DNA of 64,000 nt from Bacillus pumilus (GTDB lineage: Bacteria > Bacillota > Bacilli > Bacillales > Bacillaceae), in the NCBI RefSeq assembly GCF_900186955.1, contig NZ_LT906438.1, positions 434,001-498,000 on the forward strand. Reading direction: 5' to 3'. Numbering within the stretch: position 1 is the first letter of the stretch; every line of letters starts with the position of its first letter. Below the pieces are notes generated by a model. That model did not search any database and was not told the origin of the DNA. It worked only from the letters and a program-made list of their open reading frames with translations. Positions 18,027-27,957 of this stretch are shown here, piece after piece. The translations under genes were made by a program, and so were the position numbers.

Positions 18027-19395
18027 TCCTGCAACAGGAGAAGAAATTGCTTCAGTTGCTCAGCATACAAAAGAACAGATCGAAGACGCCATTTCTCGCT
18101 CACATCAAGCATTCAAAGTATGGGCAAAAACGTCAGCGCATGAACGTGCCAATATCATTCGCAAGTGGTTTGATCTCATGATTGAACATAAAGAAAGGCT
18201 CGCAAAAATCATCACGGAAGAAAACGGGAAGCCGTATCAAGAAGCATTAGGCGAAATCGTTTATGCGGCTGGATATATTGAATGGTACGCAGAGGAAGCC
18301 AAACGAATCTACGGCAGAACCATTCCGTCACATACGACGAACAAACGCCTTTTTGTCACAAAGCAGCCAGTTGGACCTGTTGCGGCTATTACACCGTGGA
18401 ATTTCCCAGCAGCCATGATCACGAGAAAGGCAGCACCAGCACTTGCAGCGGGCTGTACCTTTATTGTGAAGCCTGCCGAAGATACGCCGCTGACGGCTAT
18501 TGAACTTGTGAAATTAGGCCACGAAGCCGGAATTCCAGAGGATGCCCTGCAATGGGTGGTTGGAGATGGAAAAGAAGTCGGTGAAATATTCACAGATAGT
18601 CCATTGATTCGCAAAATCACGTTCACAGGCTCAACGCCAGTCGGAAAGCATTTGATCAAAAACAGTGCAAGTACAGTCAAGCACGTATCAATGGAGCTTG
18701 GTGGTCATGCCCCGCTCATCGTAGACAAAGATGCCAACCTTGAACTAGCTGTCAAACAAGCAGCGGCATCTAAATTCCGTAATGCAGGACAAACCTGTGT
18801 CTGTGCCAACCGCTTAATTGTGCATGAAGACATTCATGAAGCATTTGCTCAAGTCTTTAGCAAAGAGGTCGAAAAGCTGAAAGTGGGAAATGGCTTTGAA
18901 GAGGGCACATCCATCGGCCCAATTATCAACAAGCGTGGCTTTGATAAAATTGTCAGCCAAATTCAAGATGCAGTCGATAAAGGGGCGAAAATCCTTGTCG
19001 GCGGAGATACGCATTTCGATGATGACAAGTCGTATTATTTTGTCCAGCCAACGGTTCTCACACATGTGGACCCTTCCATGAACATCATGCATGAAGAAAC
19101 CTTTGGACCAGTGGCACCGATTACGACGTTCAAAACGCTAGATGAAGCGATTGAATTAGCGAACGATACACCTTTTGGTCTTGCAGCTTATTTTTTTACA
19201 GAAAATTATCGAAACGGCCTCTACATCTCAGAGAATCTTGATTACGGGATTATTGGCTGGAATGATGGCGGCCCATCGGCTGTTCAAGCACCATTCGGAG
19301 GAATGAAAGAAAGCGGAATTGGCCGTGAAGGCGGCATCGAAGGGATCGAACCTTATTTAGAAACCAAATATGTATCCATTGGTTTAGACGAATAG
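18001..19395 (+). CDS. gabD: Succinate-semialdehyde dehydrogenase GabD
   Basis: A 464-residue aldehyde dehydrogenase oxidising succinate semialdehyde to succinate, the second step of GABA breakdown. Motifs in order: [25 protein letters not shown], the catalytic Glu in SMELGGHAP and the catalytic Cys266 in [12 protein letters not shown] 18001 lies within the permease gene, behind AAGGAGAC. Second cysteine two residues on (VCAN) is the redox-switch position of several GabD enzymes. Confidence 0.93.
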   Translation: MTNELKVYNPATGEEIASVAQHTKEQIEDAISRSHQAFKVWAKTSAHERANIIRKWFDLMIEHKERLAKIITEENGKPYQEALGEIVYAAGYIEWYAEEAKRIYGRTIPSHTTNKRLFVTKQPVGPVAAITPWNFPAAMITRKAAPALAAGCTFIVKPAEDTPLTAIELVKLGHEAGIPEDALQWVVGDGKEVGEIFTDSPLIRKITFTGSTPVGKHLIKNSASTVKHVSMELGGHAPLIVDKDANLELAVKQAAASKFRNAGQTCVCANRLIVHEDIHEAFAQVFSKEVEKLKVGNGFEEGTSIGPIINKRGFDKIVSQIQDAVDKGAKILVGGDTHFDDDKSYYFVQPTVLTHVDPSMNIMHEETFGPVAPITTFKTLDEAIELANDTPFGLAAYFFTENYRNGLYISENLDYGIIGWNDGGPSAVQAPFGGMKESGIGREGGIEGIEPYLETKYVSIGLDE

Positions 19396-19400
19396 ACGTG

Positions 19401-19440
19401 AAAAAGACTGTCCGAATAAGGAATCTCGGCAGTCTTTTTT
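19401..19440. terminator. Terminator after gabD
   Basis: AAAAGACTG and CAGTCTTTT with an inner CCGA/TCGG pairing form an interrupted stem followed by T6; also usable by the convergent gene at 19444. Confidence 0.8.
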
Positions 19441-19443
19441 ATG

Positions 19444-20040
19444 TTAAACAGCCGGCGGAAAAAGCTGCTCCACCGTTTCTTTTGTTTCCTTCAGAATGTC
19501 GTGGATGTAATCTGCTGGTGCCTGCTCCATGCTGCTGAACAAAAGTCGTTCAACAGGCTCAACACCAATAAAATTGAAGACTTCTGTATCTGATGTCATT
19601 CGGTGGGAAGCGGAAACGATCCGGTTAGAGTCAAGAAAGGTCCTTGGAGCATCGTGCGTGTTGATAATGACACCTTTTTTGTGCCGAAGCAGGTTTTCAA
19701 TAGCCCCATGCTCATTGATTTGATAAGCGAAGCCCTCAGAAAAAACGCGTTCTACATAGCCCTTTAGCATAGCGGGTAAGCCTGTCCACCAAATGGGGAA
19801 AATAAACGTTAGGACATCTGCTTGCTGAATCAGCTTCTGCTCTGTTTGAATGGCAATTGGGAGATCACCCCGTTTGATCGCAGCCTTTTCCAAGATGCTT
19901 AGTTCTGGTGAAAAACCAAGAGCATAAACATCACGAACAGTCACTTTATGACCATTGTTCAAAAGAGTGCTGACAACAAGATCTAATAAGGTTTGATTTA
20001 AGCTTTGCTGGGGATGAGCAAATATAATTAGATGGTTCAT
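19444..20040 (-). CDS. NAD(P)H-dependent flavodoxin-fold oxidoreductase (quinone reductase type)
   Basis: A 198-residue protein of the NQO1/MdaB/KefF flavodoxin-like family. It starts with LIIFAHPQQSLNQ (FMN/FAD phosphate loop) and contains the family motif TFIFPIWWTGLPAMLKGYVE with the active-site aromatic pair. Likely two-electron reduction of quinones or nitro compounds in the cytosol. ATG 20040 follows AGGAGG. An inverted repeat 57 bp upstream may bind a redox regulator. Precise substrate unknown. Confidence 0.82.
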   Translation of the reverse strand: MNHLIIFAHPQQSLNQTLLDLVVSTLLNNGHKVTVRDVYALGFSPELSILEKAAIKRGDLPIAIQTEQKLIQQADVLTFIFPIWWTGLPAMLKGYVERVFSEGFAYQINEHGAIENLLRHKKGVIINTHDAPRTFLDSNRIVSASHRMTSDTEVFNFIGVEPVERLLFSSMEQAPADYIHDILKETKETVEQLFPPAV

Positions 20041-20096
20041 CTTATAGCCTCCTAGGTGGTCATGTGTCTCATTATGGCATGCGTCATCATCCTATT

Positions 20097-20123
20097 CAAT
20101 CCTATATTGGTAATAATAGGTTG
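20097..20123. promoter_or_regulatory. Inverted repeat upstream of the quinone-reductase gene
   Basis: CAATCCTAT (20097-20105) and ATAGGTTG (20116-20123) form an imperfect dyad in front of the gene at 20040, a plausible MarR/HxlR-type operator. No cognate regulator is adjacent. Confidence 0.35.
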
Positions 20124-20198
20124 GGAAAATGGAGGTTGATCGTCCAAGCTTGCAGGCAAAGCCTTGCATCTCGTGTTCAGGCAAGGTGGAAAGAAACA

Positions 20199-20231
20199 AA
20201 GCGATCGTTTCCGTGAAAACGATCGCTTACG
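20199..20231 (-). terminator. Terminator of ycnI
   Basis: On the minus strand AAGCGATCGTTT pairs with AAACGATCGCTT around a short loop, followed by a T-rich stretch, directly after the ycnI stop. Confidence 0.8.
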
Positions 20232-20237
20232 AATCAA

Positions 20238-20852
20238 TTATTTCTTTCTAAAAGCAAGCACAAGCGCAATCAGTGCTACGACTAGAGCAGCAATGGACAA
20301 CCCTAGCACAAGTGGTGAAGAAGAATTGGAGGCTGTTTCAGATGCCTTTTCTTCTTTTGGTTTTTCTTGACCATGTGAATCCGTTACCGTATTAGATGCG
20401 ACAATGTTTGTGATCGAATGCGGCTTATCAGCATCTTGATCGCCAGTCCATTCAACGACCGTTCCATCCTTATAATATTGATACGCATCCCATGCAGCTT
20501 CCCCTGCTTTTTCAGGGTTTTTCGCTACAAAAACGAATTGCTGGAACTGTCCGGCAAGCACGCCTTTACCGGTTGCTTCCCAAGTCACTCTTGTCACCTT
20601 GCCATCTTTTTCTTCAGTTGACGTTTTCCATCCAGAGACTGGCTCATATTGTTGGAATTCGACGCCTTTAGGTATTGTCAAGACAACCTTAGTCGTTGGG
20701 CTGTCACTCTCAGAAGGAACTTTTAACGTATAGGTTTCCCACGCATTTGTCGCAGACGTATCAGGTTTGACTGTGACGTGAGCACTCACAGGAATCGCCA
20801 ATAAAAATGAAGCGAGAAGCATTGGTAATAAAGCTTTAACGTATTTTTTCAT
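20238..20852 (-). CDS. ycnI: Copper-binding DUF1775 protein YcnI
   Basis: A 204-residue membrane-anchored protein: signal peptide to about residue 24 (cleavage VSA-H), a DUF1775 beta-domain, a linker of Lys/Glu/Ser, and a C-terminal membrane helix (VLGLSIAALVVALIALVLA) with a basic end. The mature N-terminal His (HVTVKP) is the copper ligand in homologues, together with a Glu and a Trp. ATG 20852 has AAGGAG ten bases upstream and lies 16 bp after ycnJ; a longer reading to 20906 would overlap ycnJ and lacks a ribosome site. Likely a copper chaperone for YcnJ outside the cell. Confidence 0.88.
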   Translation of the reverse strand: MKKYVKALLPMLLASFLLAIPVSAHVTVKPDTSATNAWETYTLKVPSESDSPTTKVVLTIPKGVEFQQYEPVSGWKTSTEEKDGKVTRVTWEATGKGVLAGQFQQFVFVAKNPEKAGEAAWDAYQYYKDGTVVEWTGDQDADKPHSITNIVASNTVTDSHGQEKPKEEKASETASNSSSPLVLGLSIAALVVALIALVLAFRKK

Positions 20853-20868
20853 ATGGTATGAACTCCTT

Positions 20869-22503
20869 TTAGTTTCTTCTAATAAATGTGGTATCAATAT
20901 TTTCAAAAGAACCAGTTAACGCATGGATGTCAATTTTCCAAGTACCTTTTTCATTTAACAAGAGGTTTTCAGCAGAGTAATGACCATTTTTTAATCGTTT
21001 GAGCTGAAATTCACTCGGTTTCTCTTCACCGAATAAGGCGACTTTATGGATCTTGGCTGACACAGATTGAATATCAGTAATCGTTTGTCCATCCTTCTTC
21101 GTAAATGCGACCTCGAATGTGTTTTTCCCCGGGGCATTCGGGGTAATGCTCATGGACACTATGTCACGATGCTCGACCTGGTTTGCGCCAAAGAACGGCT
21201 CAGGTGCAGGCGGAGGAGGGCTTGGAATATTGGTGAATACAGCTGTTAATAACAAGATAGCGATTCCGATGATCCACTCAGCTCGTAACGAAACGTTTTG
21301 TTTCTGTTTCTTTTCCCATCTTAGCATCAAGTAATGGACAAGCCCAAGAAGGCCCATCAAGATAAATAAGCCAAGCTTGATTAAAAAGGTTCGTCCGTAT
21401 GCTGATTCGAAAAGAGCATCAAACGATTGCAAAATAAAGATCGCATTTACAAATCCTGAAAACACAATGAGTCCAACAGAAAGCAGTGCCCAAGGGTGAA
21501 ACGCTGTTAACGTATTCCGTATGAGCGGCTGATCTTCATTTGGCAGCTTCTTCAACAATAAAAGCACAATGGCTGTTAAACCACCGACCCAGATTGATGC
21601 AGAAACGAGATGGATGAAATCAAGTGACGTTGTCAGTATTTTATTATCCGTTGCTGCTGGATGTCCGATTTGTGCCTTCAGCCAGAGAAGTACTGCGAAT
21701 AGGAGCAGTGGAAACAACCATACCCGAAAAGAAGTGAAATCCCCTTTTTTCATCGCAACTAGGCTCCAAATGGTCAGAAGAACAAATGACACCATGAGCA
21801 TCATCCACAAACTACCGCCAGAAGTCGACGCAATGGTTTCTTGTAAAAGCGCTGGCTGAAATGCTCCCCAAAAAGACACGTCTGCCGCTGATTTTGTTTG
21901 AATCGGCAGCTGGAACACGAGTGCACCGCCCATCATGATCAGTGACAATGTCAAAAGCCGTTTCATTCGTTTCGCTAATACAGGTGAAATGGCTGCTTTA
22001 AACCAAAACAGTCCAAACAAAATGGTCCCGAGAAATAAGCTAAACGACGTATAAAGAAAGGCTTTATCAATGGTCGAGGCAACATCGATGGATTCATTCG
22101 TTTGACCTTGATCTAATTGGTCAAAACCGCCATCCGCTTTGCCAATACTAAACGGGATCATGCCAGAGACAGAGTGTCCGTCTGCTGATACAGCATTCCA
22201 TTGAATGGTGTAAATTCCCTTTGGTAAATCCTTTTTTAAAGCAGCTTCCATGATTTTTTGATCTTTGATGACCGTATCACCTTGATCCACACGATCTCCT
22301 TTTGCATTTAGCACCTTAATGGCATGAAATCCACTTTCAATTCCTTCACTAAATGTGATAGAGACCGAAGGAGGCTGCTTCTCCAGCTCTTCATTTGCTG
22401 CTGGATTCGAGCTGACGACGTATGCATGGGCAAATGCTTCCTTTGGAATGAAAAAAGCAAACGTAACGATAAGGAGCAGAAGCCACTTACTATGTTTCAA
22501 CAA
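20869..22503 (-). CDS. ycnJ: Copper import protein YcnJ (CopC-CopD fusion)
   Basis: A 544-residue protein. After a signal peptide (residues 1-25) comes a CopC domain whose mature first residue is His (HAYVVSSNP) with the second copper site SADGH near residue 118. About eight membrane helices form the CopD part (~150-425), and a C-terminal YtkA-like domain follows (~440-544). In B. subtilis YcnJ is needed for growth in low copper. TTG 22503 is eight bases after AAGGCGG. The B. subtilis repressor gene ycnK, upstream there, is not present here. Confidence 0.9.
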   Translation of the reverse strand: MLKHSKWLLLLIVTFAFFIPKEAFAHAYVVSSNPAANEELEKQPPSVSITFSEGIESGFHAIKVLNAKGDRVDQGDTVIKDQKIMEAALKKDLPKGIYTIQWNAVSADGHSVSGMIPFSIGKADGGFDQLDQGQTNESIDVASTIDKAFLYTSFSLFLGTILFGLFWFKAAISPVLAKRMKRLLTLSLIMMGGALVFQLPIQTKSAADVSFWGAFQPALLQETIASTSGGSLWMMLMVSFVLLTIWSLVAMKKGDFTSFRVWLFPLLLFAVLLWLKAQIGHPAATDNKILTTSLDFIHLVSASIWVGGLTAIVLLLLKKLPNEDQPLIRNTLTAFHPWALLSVGLIVFSGFVNAIFILQSFDALFESAYGRTFLIKLGLFILMGLLGLVHYLMLRWEKKQKQNVSLRAEWIIGIAILLLTAVFTNIPSPPPPAPEPFFGANQVEHRDIVSMSITPNAPGKNTFEVAFTKKDGQTITDIQSVSAKIHKVALFGEEKPSEFQLKRLKNGHYSAENLLLNEKGTWKIDIHALTGSFENIDTTFIRRN

Positions 22504-22659
22504 GTGTATAACCGCCTTTCTACCTATGAAAATGTCTCATGTATCAGAAAGAAAGCGGCAGTAAACTGTGAGTCACAGAAAAAACCGCTCCTCCTATTGT
22601 GCCGCTCACTCTAAAAGGTAAACGAAACAAACAGCAAGGTGGTTCACTTTTTCTGTGTC

Positions 22660-22675
22660 ATGTCTGCGCAGACAT
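22660..22675. promoter_or_regulatory. Perfect 16-bp palindrome upstream of ycnJ
   Basis: ATGTCTGCGCAGACAT reads the same on both strands, about 157 bp upstream of the ycnJ start. It could be the operator of a copper-responsive regulator, but this is inference from position only. Confidence 0.4.
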
Positions 22676-22853
22676 TTCTTGATTGAATAGGTTTGATCAT
22701 GTATAAGCCTATTCGATTTAAGAAGAGGAAACAAGAAGTGACGATTTGAAAGTTGTGAAATTCCAATGAATTTTGCGTCAAAACCACGGCACATCAACTT
22801 TTTTACTCTATTTGTCCTATGCTCTGACAGAGAATTCACATCATATTTCAATT

Positions 22854-22874
22854 TTGTCACACACTAAGTGACAA
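22854..22874 (+). promoter_or_regulatory. MtlR box upstream of mtlA
   Basis: TTGTCACA and AGTGACAA, five bases apart, ending 18 bases before the -35 of mtlA. Nearly the same box at the same distance precedes mtlR (39330-39350). The half-sites match the TTGNCACA/TGTGNCAA pattern known for MtlR activators, apart from one base in the right half and one extra base in the spacer. Confidence 0.6.
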
Positions 22875-22892
22875 AGTGACATTTAGTTTCAA

Positions 22893-22921
22893 TTGAAGGA
22901 GAAGTGAAAGCGTTTTACGAT
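22893..22921 (+). promoter_or_regulatory. mtlA promoter with cre-like site
   Basis: TTGAAG (22893-22898) and TACGAT (22916-22921) are 17 bp apart. The spacer and -10 overlap TGAAAGCGTTTTAC (22905-22918), a 12/14 match to the CcpA cre consensus, so glucose repression is expected. Confidence 0.6.
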
Positions 22922-23009
22922 AAGGTTAAGGGCTTCACTGACACTTGTTCTTATATCTTTTGACCTATAAAGCCCTAAATAAAGGGAAAGAAGAAAGGAG
23001 TTTTCATAG

Positions 23010-24452
23010 ATGCAGGAAAAAAGCGGATTCCGCGTAAAAGTACAGCGCTTTGGAAGCTATTTAAGCGGCATGATTATGCCGAATATTGGAGCATTTATCG
23101 CTTGGGGACTCATTACGGCCTTATTCATTCCGAGTGGCTATTTGCCAAATGAACAATTAGCTTCACTTGTTGGCCCAATGATCAACTACTTACTGCCGCT
23201 CTTAATTGGTTACACAGGCGGTAAACTCGTATACGACCATCGAGGCGGGGTACTCGGTGCAACTGCGACGATTGGGGTCATTGTCGGTTCGGACATTCCA
23301 ATGTTTTTAGGTGCCATGATCATGGGACCACTTGGCGGTTACTTGATTAAGAAAATTGATCAGCTCTTCAAAGATCGAATCAAATCGGGCTTTGAAATGC
23401 TTGTGAATAACTTTACGGCAGGGATTTTAGGTGCCATTCTTGTCGCGATTGCCTTCTACGCCATCGGACCAGTGGTACTTGGTCTAAATAAAGCCCTTGC
23501 GGCAGGTGTAGATATCATTGTGAATGCACATTTGCTTCCGCTAGCAAGTATTTTCATTGAACCAGCGAAAGTCTTGTTCTTAAACAATGCGATTAATCAA
23601 GGGATCTTAGGTCCTTTAGGAGTAGAGCAAGCGGCGAAGACAGGGCAGTCCGTTCTGTTCTTGCTTGAAACAAACCCAGGGCCAGGTTTAGGTGTTCTAC
23701 TTGCATACATGTTCTTCGGAAGAGGGAATGCAAAGCAGTCTGCACCGGGTGCGATTGTCATTCAATTTTTAGGAGGAATTCATGAGATTTACTTCCCGTA
23801 CATCTTAATGAAACCAAAGCTCATTTTGGCGGTGATTGCAGGGGGAGCGAGCGGCGTTCTGACCTTTACCCTGTTAAATGCAGGCTTAAAGGCTGTGCCG
23901 TCACCAGGAAGTATTATCGCTCTCATGCTGATGTCACCAAAAGGCGGACATCTTGCTGTTCTAGCAGGTGTTGTCGTGGCTACCGTCGTCTCATTCCTTG
24001 TCGCTTCTGTGATTTTAAAAGCTTCAAAAGCAGTTGACGAAGACTTAACAGCAGCAACAGAAAAAATGCAGGACATGAAAGGGAAGAAAAGCGCAGCCGC
24101 CTCTGCTCTTACAGCACAAAAAGAAGACGCTGAAGCAAATGAGCAAGCAGCATCTCCAAGTGATGTCAATCCAGATGATGTGAACAAAATCATCTTTGCC
24201 TGTGATGCAGGAATGGGCTCAAGTGCAATGGGCGCATCCATCTTAAAGAATAAAGTCAAAAAGGCAGAGCTTGATATTGATGTGACAAACACATCCATCA
24301 GCAACATTCCAAATGATGCTGATGTGGTCTTCACTCATAAAGATTTAACAGACAGAGCCAAGGCAAAATTGCCAGGCGCTGTGCATATCTCAGTTGATAA
24401 TTTCTTAAACAGCCCGAAATACGATGAGCTGATTGAGAAATTGAAAAAATAA
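23010..24452 (+). CDS. mtlA: Mannitol PTS permease EIICB, MtlA
   Basis: A 480-residue PTS transporter: membrane EIIC domain (about residues 12-345, with GGIHEIYFPYILMKP conserved) and a C-terminal EIIB domain (~385-480) with the phosphorylated Cys398 in FACDAGMGSS. It takes up mannitol as mannitol-1-phosphate. EIIA is on the separate MtlF protein. A strong AAAGGAG lies before ATG 23010. Confidence 0.95.
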   Translation: MQEKSGFRVKVQRFGSYLSGMIMPNIGAFIAWGLITALFIPSGYLPNEQLASLVGPMINYLLPLLIGYTGGKLVYDHRGGVLGATATIGVIVGSDIPMFLGAMIMGPLGGYLIKKIDQLFKDRIKSGFEMLVNNFTAGILGAILVAIAFYAIGPVVLGLNKALAAGVDIIVNAHLLPLASIFIEPAKVLFLNNAINQGILGPLGVEQAAKTGQSVLFLLETNPGPGLGVLLAYMFFGRGNAKQSAPGAIVIQFLGGIHEIYFPYILMKPKLILAVIAGGASGVLTFTLLNAGLKAVPSPGSIIALMLMSPKGGHLAVLAGVVVATVVSFLVASVILKASKAVDEDLTAATEKMQDMKGKKSAAASALTAQKEDAEANEQAASPSDVNPDDVNKIIFACDAGMGSSAMGASILKNKVKKAELDIDVTNTSISNIPNDADVVFTHKDLTDRAKAKLPGAVHISVDNFLNSPKYDELIEKLKK

Positions 24453-24459
24453 CATGGTG

Positions 24460-24503
24460 AAACGGGTTGAGTTCAATTTTTCTTCATTGAACTCCCCGTT
24501 TTG
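24460..24503 (+). terminator. Hairpin between mtlA and mtlF
   Basis: GAGTTCAA and TTGAACTC plus an AACGGG/CCCGTT outer pairing form a long stem followed by a weak T-run. It lies within the operon, so it is more likely an attenuating or mRNA-stabilising hairpin than a full stop. Confidence 0.55.
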
Positions 24504-24547
24504 GTTGTTTTCCTGATTTTCCATTCTAAAAAAAGGTGTGATCATTC

Positions 24548-24982
24548 ATGAAACAAGTACTATCAAAAGACAATATTTTTCTAAACGAACAAGCAGGCTC
24601 GAAAGAAGAAGCCATTAAAAAAGCAGGCGAAGTCCTAGTGGCAAATGGCTATGTCACAAGTGATTATGTTGACAAAATGTTTGAAAGAGAAAATATCTCG
24701 TCTACATTTATGGGCAACGGGATTGCGATTCCTCATGGAACAGAGGATGCGAAAGCAGCTGTCCTTCATTCTGGGATTTCCATCATTCAAATTCCAGATG
24801 GCGTTGAATACGGCGAAGGAAATATCGCCAAAGTCGTCTTTGGCATCGCAGGTAAAAACAACGAACATCTCGATATTCTTTCTCAAATTGCGATTGTCTG
24901 TTCAGAAGAGGAAAATGTAGAACGCATCATCCATGCAAAGGATCAGGATGAATTGATCGCCATCTTTAACGAGGTGAACTAA
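24548..24982 (+). CDS. mtlF: Mannitol PTS EIIA, MtlF
   Basis: A 144-residue cytosolic EIIA of the mannitol/fructose type. His63 in the GIAIPHGTED motif receives phosphate from HPr and passes it to Cys398 of MtlA. It lies one base before mtlD and 95 bp after mtlA. Confidence 0.95.
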   Translation: MKQVLSKDNIFLNEQAGSKEEAIKKAGEVLVANGYVTSDYVDKMFERENISSTFMGNGIAIPHGTEDAKAAVLHSGISIIQIPDGVEYGEGNIAKVVFGIAGKNNEHLDILSQIAIVCSEEENVERIIHAKDQDELIAIFNEVN

Positions 24983-24983
24983 C

Positions 24984-26105
24984 ATGAAGGCACTTCATTT
25001 TGGAGCAGGGAATATTGGCAGAGGGTTTATCGGTTCTTTGTTAAAAACATCAGGCTTTGAGCTTGTCTTCACTGATGTAAATGAAGCGGTCATCAACGAG
25101 CTGAATGCAAGAGGAGAATACACGGTTGAACTCGCAGCACCAGGTCAGAAGCAAGAAGTAGTCGGTCCAGTGACAGCGATCAATTCTGCACAAGACCCAG
25201 CGGCATTAACAGAGGCGGTGGCATCAGTCGATTTGATTACAACAGCTGTTGGACCAACCGTTTTGAAGATCATTGCTTCATCGATTGCTGAAGGATTGAA
25301 ACAGAAAAAGCCTGACCATATCATCAACATCGTGGCATGTGAAAATATGATTGGAGGCAGCTCTCATTTAAAAGAAGCCGTTTTCTCTCATCTAACAGAA
25401 GAGGAACAAGAAGCGTTATCAAAAACAGTTGGTTTTCCAAACGCTGCTGTGGACCGCATTGTGCCGATTCAGCACCATGAGGACATTCTAAAAGTATCAG
25501 TCGAGCCTTTTTTCGAGTGGGTCATTGATGAGACTGGCTTTATTGGGGACGTTCCTCAAATTGACGGAGCGACCTTTGTACAAGATTTGACGCCGTATAT
25601 TGAGCGCAAGCTCTTTACTGTCAATACAGGACATGCACTAGCGGCTTATGTCGGGTATCAGCAAGGCGTTCAAACGATTAAAGAAGCCGTCGATACACCA
25701 GAGATTCGCAAGGTGGTTGAAGGCGCACTGCACGAAACGGGCAGTTATTTAATCGACACATATGGCTTTGAAAAAGAAGAACATGATGCGTATATTCAAA
25801 AAATCATCAAACGATTCGAAAATGCTTTTATCTCCGACGAAGTCACTCGCGTTGCACGCTCTCCTCTTAGAAAGCTAGGAGCAGATGACCGTTTAATCGG
25901 TCCGGCGAAAAAGATCAAGCAGCCAGTGTACTTAATCAAAGGCATTGCTGCAGCTCTCGCTTATGACTTCGCCGAAGACGAAGAAGCGGTTCGTTTGCAG
26001 GCATTAAGAAAAGAAAAAGGCATTGAAGGTGTGCTGGAAGAAGTATGTGGCCTCACGCCAGCAGATGATCTCTATCAAGCCATTCTTAAAGAAACAGCTC
26101 GATAA
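24984..26105 (+). CDS. mtlD: Mannitol-1-phosphate 5-dehydrogenase MtlD
   Basis: A 373-residue NAD-dependent dehydrogenase converting mannitol-1-phosphate to fructose-6-phosphate. The N-terminal Rossmann motif GAGNIGRGFIG (residues 7-17) and the polyol dehydrogenase segment KLFTVNTGHALAAYVGY near residue 213 (catalytic Lys and His) are present. Last gene of the mtl operon, followed by a terminator at 26110. Confidence 0.95.
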   Translation: MKALHFGAGNIGRGFIGSLLKTSGFELVFTDVNEAVINELNARGEYTVELAAPGQKQEVVGPVTAINSAQDPAALTEAVASVDLITTAVGPTVLKIIASSIAEGLKQKKPDHIINIVACENMIGGSSHLKEAVFSHLTEEEQEALSKTVGFPNAAVDRIVPIQHHEDILKVSVEPFFEWVIDETGFIGDVPQIDGATFVQDLTPYIERKLFTVNTGHALAAYVGYQQGVQTIKEAVDTPEIRKVVEGALHETGSYLIDTYGFEKEEHDAYIQKIIKRFENAFISDEVTRVARSPLRKLGADDRLIGPAKKIKQPVYLIKGIAAALAYDFAEDEEAVRLQALRKEKGIEGVLEEVCGLTPADDLYQAILKETAR

Positions 26106-26109
26106 TTAG

Positions 26110-26143
26110 AAAATCCCTTTCCAACGAGTGAAAGGGATTTTTT
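26110..26143 (+). terminator. Terminator of the mtl operon
   Basis: AAAATCCCTTTC and GAAAGGGATTTT form a 12-bp stem followed by further T. Confidence 0.85.
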
Positions 26144-26202
26144 GATGACTTTTTAATACTTTACCCCGTTTGTCGATATATGAAGTAAGGGGGAATTTGT
26201 AT

Positions 26203-27951
26203 ATGAAAAGGAAAATGTTTGCGTCAAGGAGTGTCTTTTTTCAATTAATGTCTGCCATTATCGTCATCACGATCTTAACCGGCGGACTTGTTGGGACAAC
26301 GGGGTATTTATTAGCGAAACATGTCTTAATTGATGCGGGGAAAGCAGATTTAAAGCACATCGTCAGCGGAGCAATGGCTACACTTGAACAGTTGAATGAT
26401 CGTGTAGAGAAAAAAGAACTGACGCTCGATCAGGCACAGGAACAAGCCCGCATTTACTTGAGCGGGCCAAAAAATGACAACGGGAAAGGGTACCAATTTC
26501 AAAAGTCAGATTTTATCTATAAAAATAAAGGCTATCTTGTCGCATATGGAGCAGATTATTCCTCTCAAGTCCATCCTGTCAATGACATTGGCGTCATTCC
26601 AGATAACACGACCAATCGTGAAAAAATGGTCGCTGGAGCCAAATCAGAAGGCGAGGATGCACACTATGTGACCTATTTAGATAAGGACGATGCCACTGGG
26701 GAAGAAAAGCAAAAGCTTGCCTATATGAGCCAGTTCACGCCCTGGAATTGGAGTATCGGCATTGCCGTCTTTCAGGATGAATTTTATAAAGAATTAGAGC
26801 AGATGAAGCTCTATATCATGCTCATTACAGCAGGTGTCGCTCTTCTCAGTCTTGGCGTCTTTTATTTAGCTGCTCGAAGAAAGGTCAGACTGCTCAAACA
26901 AGTCACTGCTGCTTCAAAAGAAATTGCGGAGGGGAATCTTGAACGCACGAGTTTAAAAGAGACAACAGATGAAATTGGACAGCTGGCAAAAGGCTTTAAT
27001 CATATGTCAGGAGAACTCCGGACACTTGTAAGCGGTCTACAGGAAACGAGCAGTCAACTCGTCGAATCAGCCACAGATTTATCAGCAATATCTGAAGAAA
27101 CCTCAGCCAGCAGTGAAGAGATTGGCCGAGCGATTGGTGACATATCGACTGGAACACTTCATCAGGCATCGGACCTTGATGTAGCGAATCAACAAATGAC
27201 CCAGTTCAATCAATCCATTGAGAACGTCAAAGAACAAAGTGACCAAATTAAACGGATCTCTGACCAATCGAGTCAATCATCGAAGCAGGGTCAGCAAATT
27301 GTTCAGCAATTAAAACAATCAAATGAACAATCCATTCAAGCATCTCAAGGCATTAGAGCAGGCATTGAGCAATTAAGTACAAAAGTACAGGATATCTCTA
27401 AAATTACAGATACGATTGAAAGTATTTCAAATGAGACGAATTTACTTGCGCTGAATGCCAGCATAGAAGCAGCACGCGCAGGAGAGCACGGCAAGGGCTT
27501 CTCGGTTGTGGCGAGTGAAGTGCGGAATTTAGCAGAGCAGACAAAACAATCAGCAGTGCAAATTCAGCAAATGGTACAAGGCATTAAAGAAGAAACGACG
27601 GCAACAGCCGACATGATGTCAAACACAATGGATCGTTTCGCTGAGTTAGATGACGCGGTACATGCAACAGAACATGAATTCAATGCCATCTCTACGTCGA
27701 TTTCACAAACCATCGTTGAAACAGACGCAATGGCAAAAGAGCTGAATGCATTACTAGAGCAAAACGACCTCATCACAAAAGCCATGCAAGGCGCAGCCCA
27801 TATTTCTCAGGAAAATGCCGCTGCGATCGAAGAGATCACCGCATCCACAGACGAACAAGTGACAGCCATCTCTAATGTGGCAAAAGCAGCAGAAAGACTC
27901 AATGAACTAAGCATACGATTGAATCACGATATTGCGCGCTATCGTCTATAA
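26203..27951 (+). CDS. Methyl-accepting chemotaxis protein
   Basis: A 582-residue chemoreceptor. TM1 at about residues 10-33, an extracellular single Cache domain (~35-200, with [19 protein letters not shown]), TM2 (~212-232), HAMP (~233-285) and the cytoplasmic signalling coiled coil. The hairpin tip that contacts CheA/CheW is clear: [23 protein letters not shown] 26203 is behind AAGGGGGA; an upstream GTG/ATG-containing extension to 26170 lacks a ribosome site. The ligand is unknown. Nearness to the mtl operon is not evidence for mannitol sensing. Confidence 0.9.
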   Translation: MKRKMFASRSVFFQLMSAIIVITILTGGLVGTTGYLLAKHVLIDAGKADLKHIVSGAMATLEQLNDRVEKKELTLDQAQEQARIYLSGPKNDNGKGYQFQKSDFIYKNKGYLVAYGADYSSQVHPVNDIGVIPDNTTNREKMVAGAKSEGEDAHYVTYLDKDDATGEEKQKLAYMSQFTPWNWSIGIAVFQDEFYKELEQMKLYIMLITAGVALLSLGVFYLAARRKVRLLKQVTAASKEIAEGNLERTSLKETTDEIGQLAKGFNHMSGELRTLVSGLQETSSQLVESATDLSAISEETSASSEEIGRAIGDISTGTLHQASDLDVANQQMTQFNQSIENVKEQSDQIKRISDQSSQSSKQGQQIVQQLKQSNEQSIQASQGIRAGIEQLSTKVQDISKITDTIESISNETNLLALNASIEAARAGEHGKGFSVVASEVRNLAEQTKQSAVQIQQMVQGIKEETTATADMMSNTMDRFAELDDAVHATEHEFNAISTSISQTIVETDAMAKELNALLEQNDLITKAMQGAAHISQENAAAIEEITASTDEQVTAISNVAKAAERLNELSIRLNHDIARYRL

Positions 27952-27957
27952 ACCATT

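Larger units (their letters stand above)
22504..23009. other. 506-bp gene-free region between ycnJ and mtlA
   Basis: No gene was found. The half near ycnJ holds its leader and a perfect 16-bp palindrome (22660-22675, ATGTCTGCGCAGACAT) and a second dyad GAATAGG/CCTATTC (22685-22714). The half near mtlA holds the MtlR box, promoter and cre-like site listed separately. Confidence 0.6.

Noticed and set aside
20869..20906. Longer YcnI start overlapping ycnJ
   Set aside because: The ATG at 20852 has a proper AAGGAG and gives a normal signal peptide, so the overlap is not real.
22685..22714. GAATAGG/CCTATTC hairpin as a terminator
   Set aside because: No T-run on either side and no gene ends there.
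22606..22860. 84-codon minus-strand frame between ycnJ and mtlA
   Set aside because: No ribosome site, unlikely composition, and it covers the MtlR box and palindromes.
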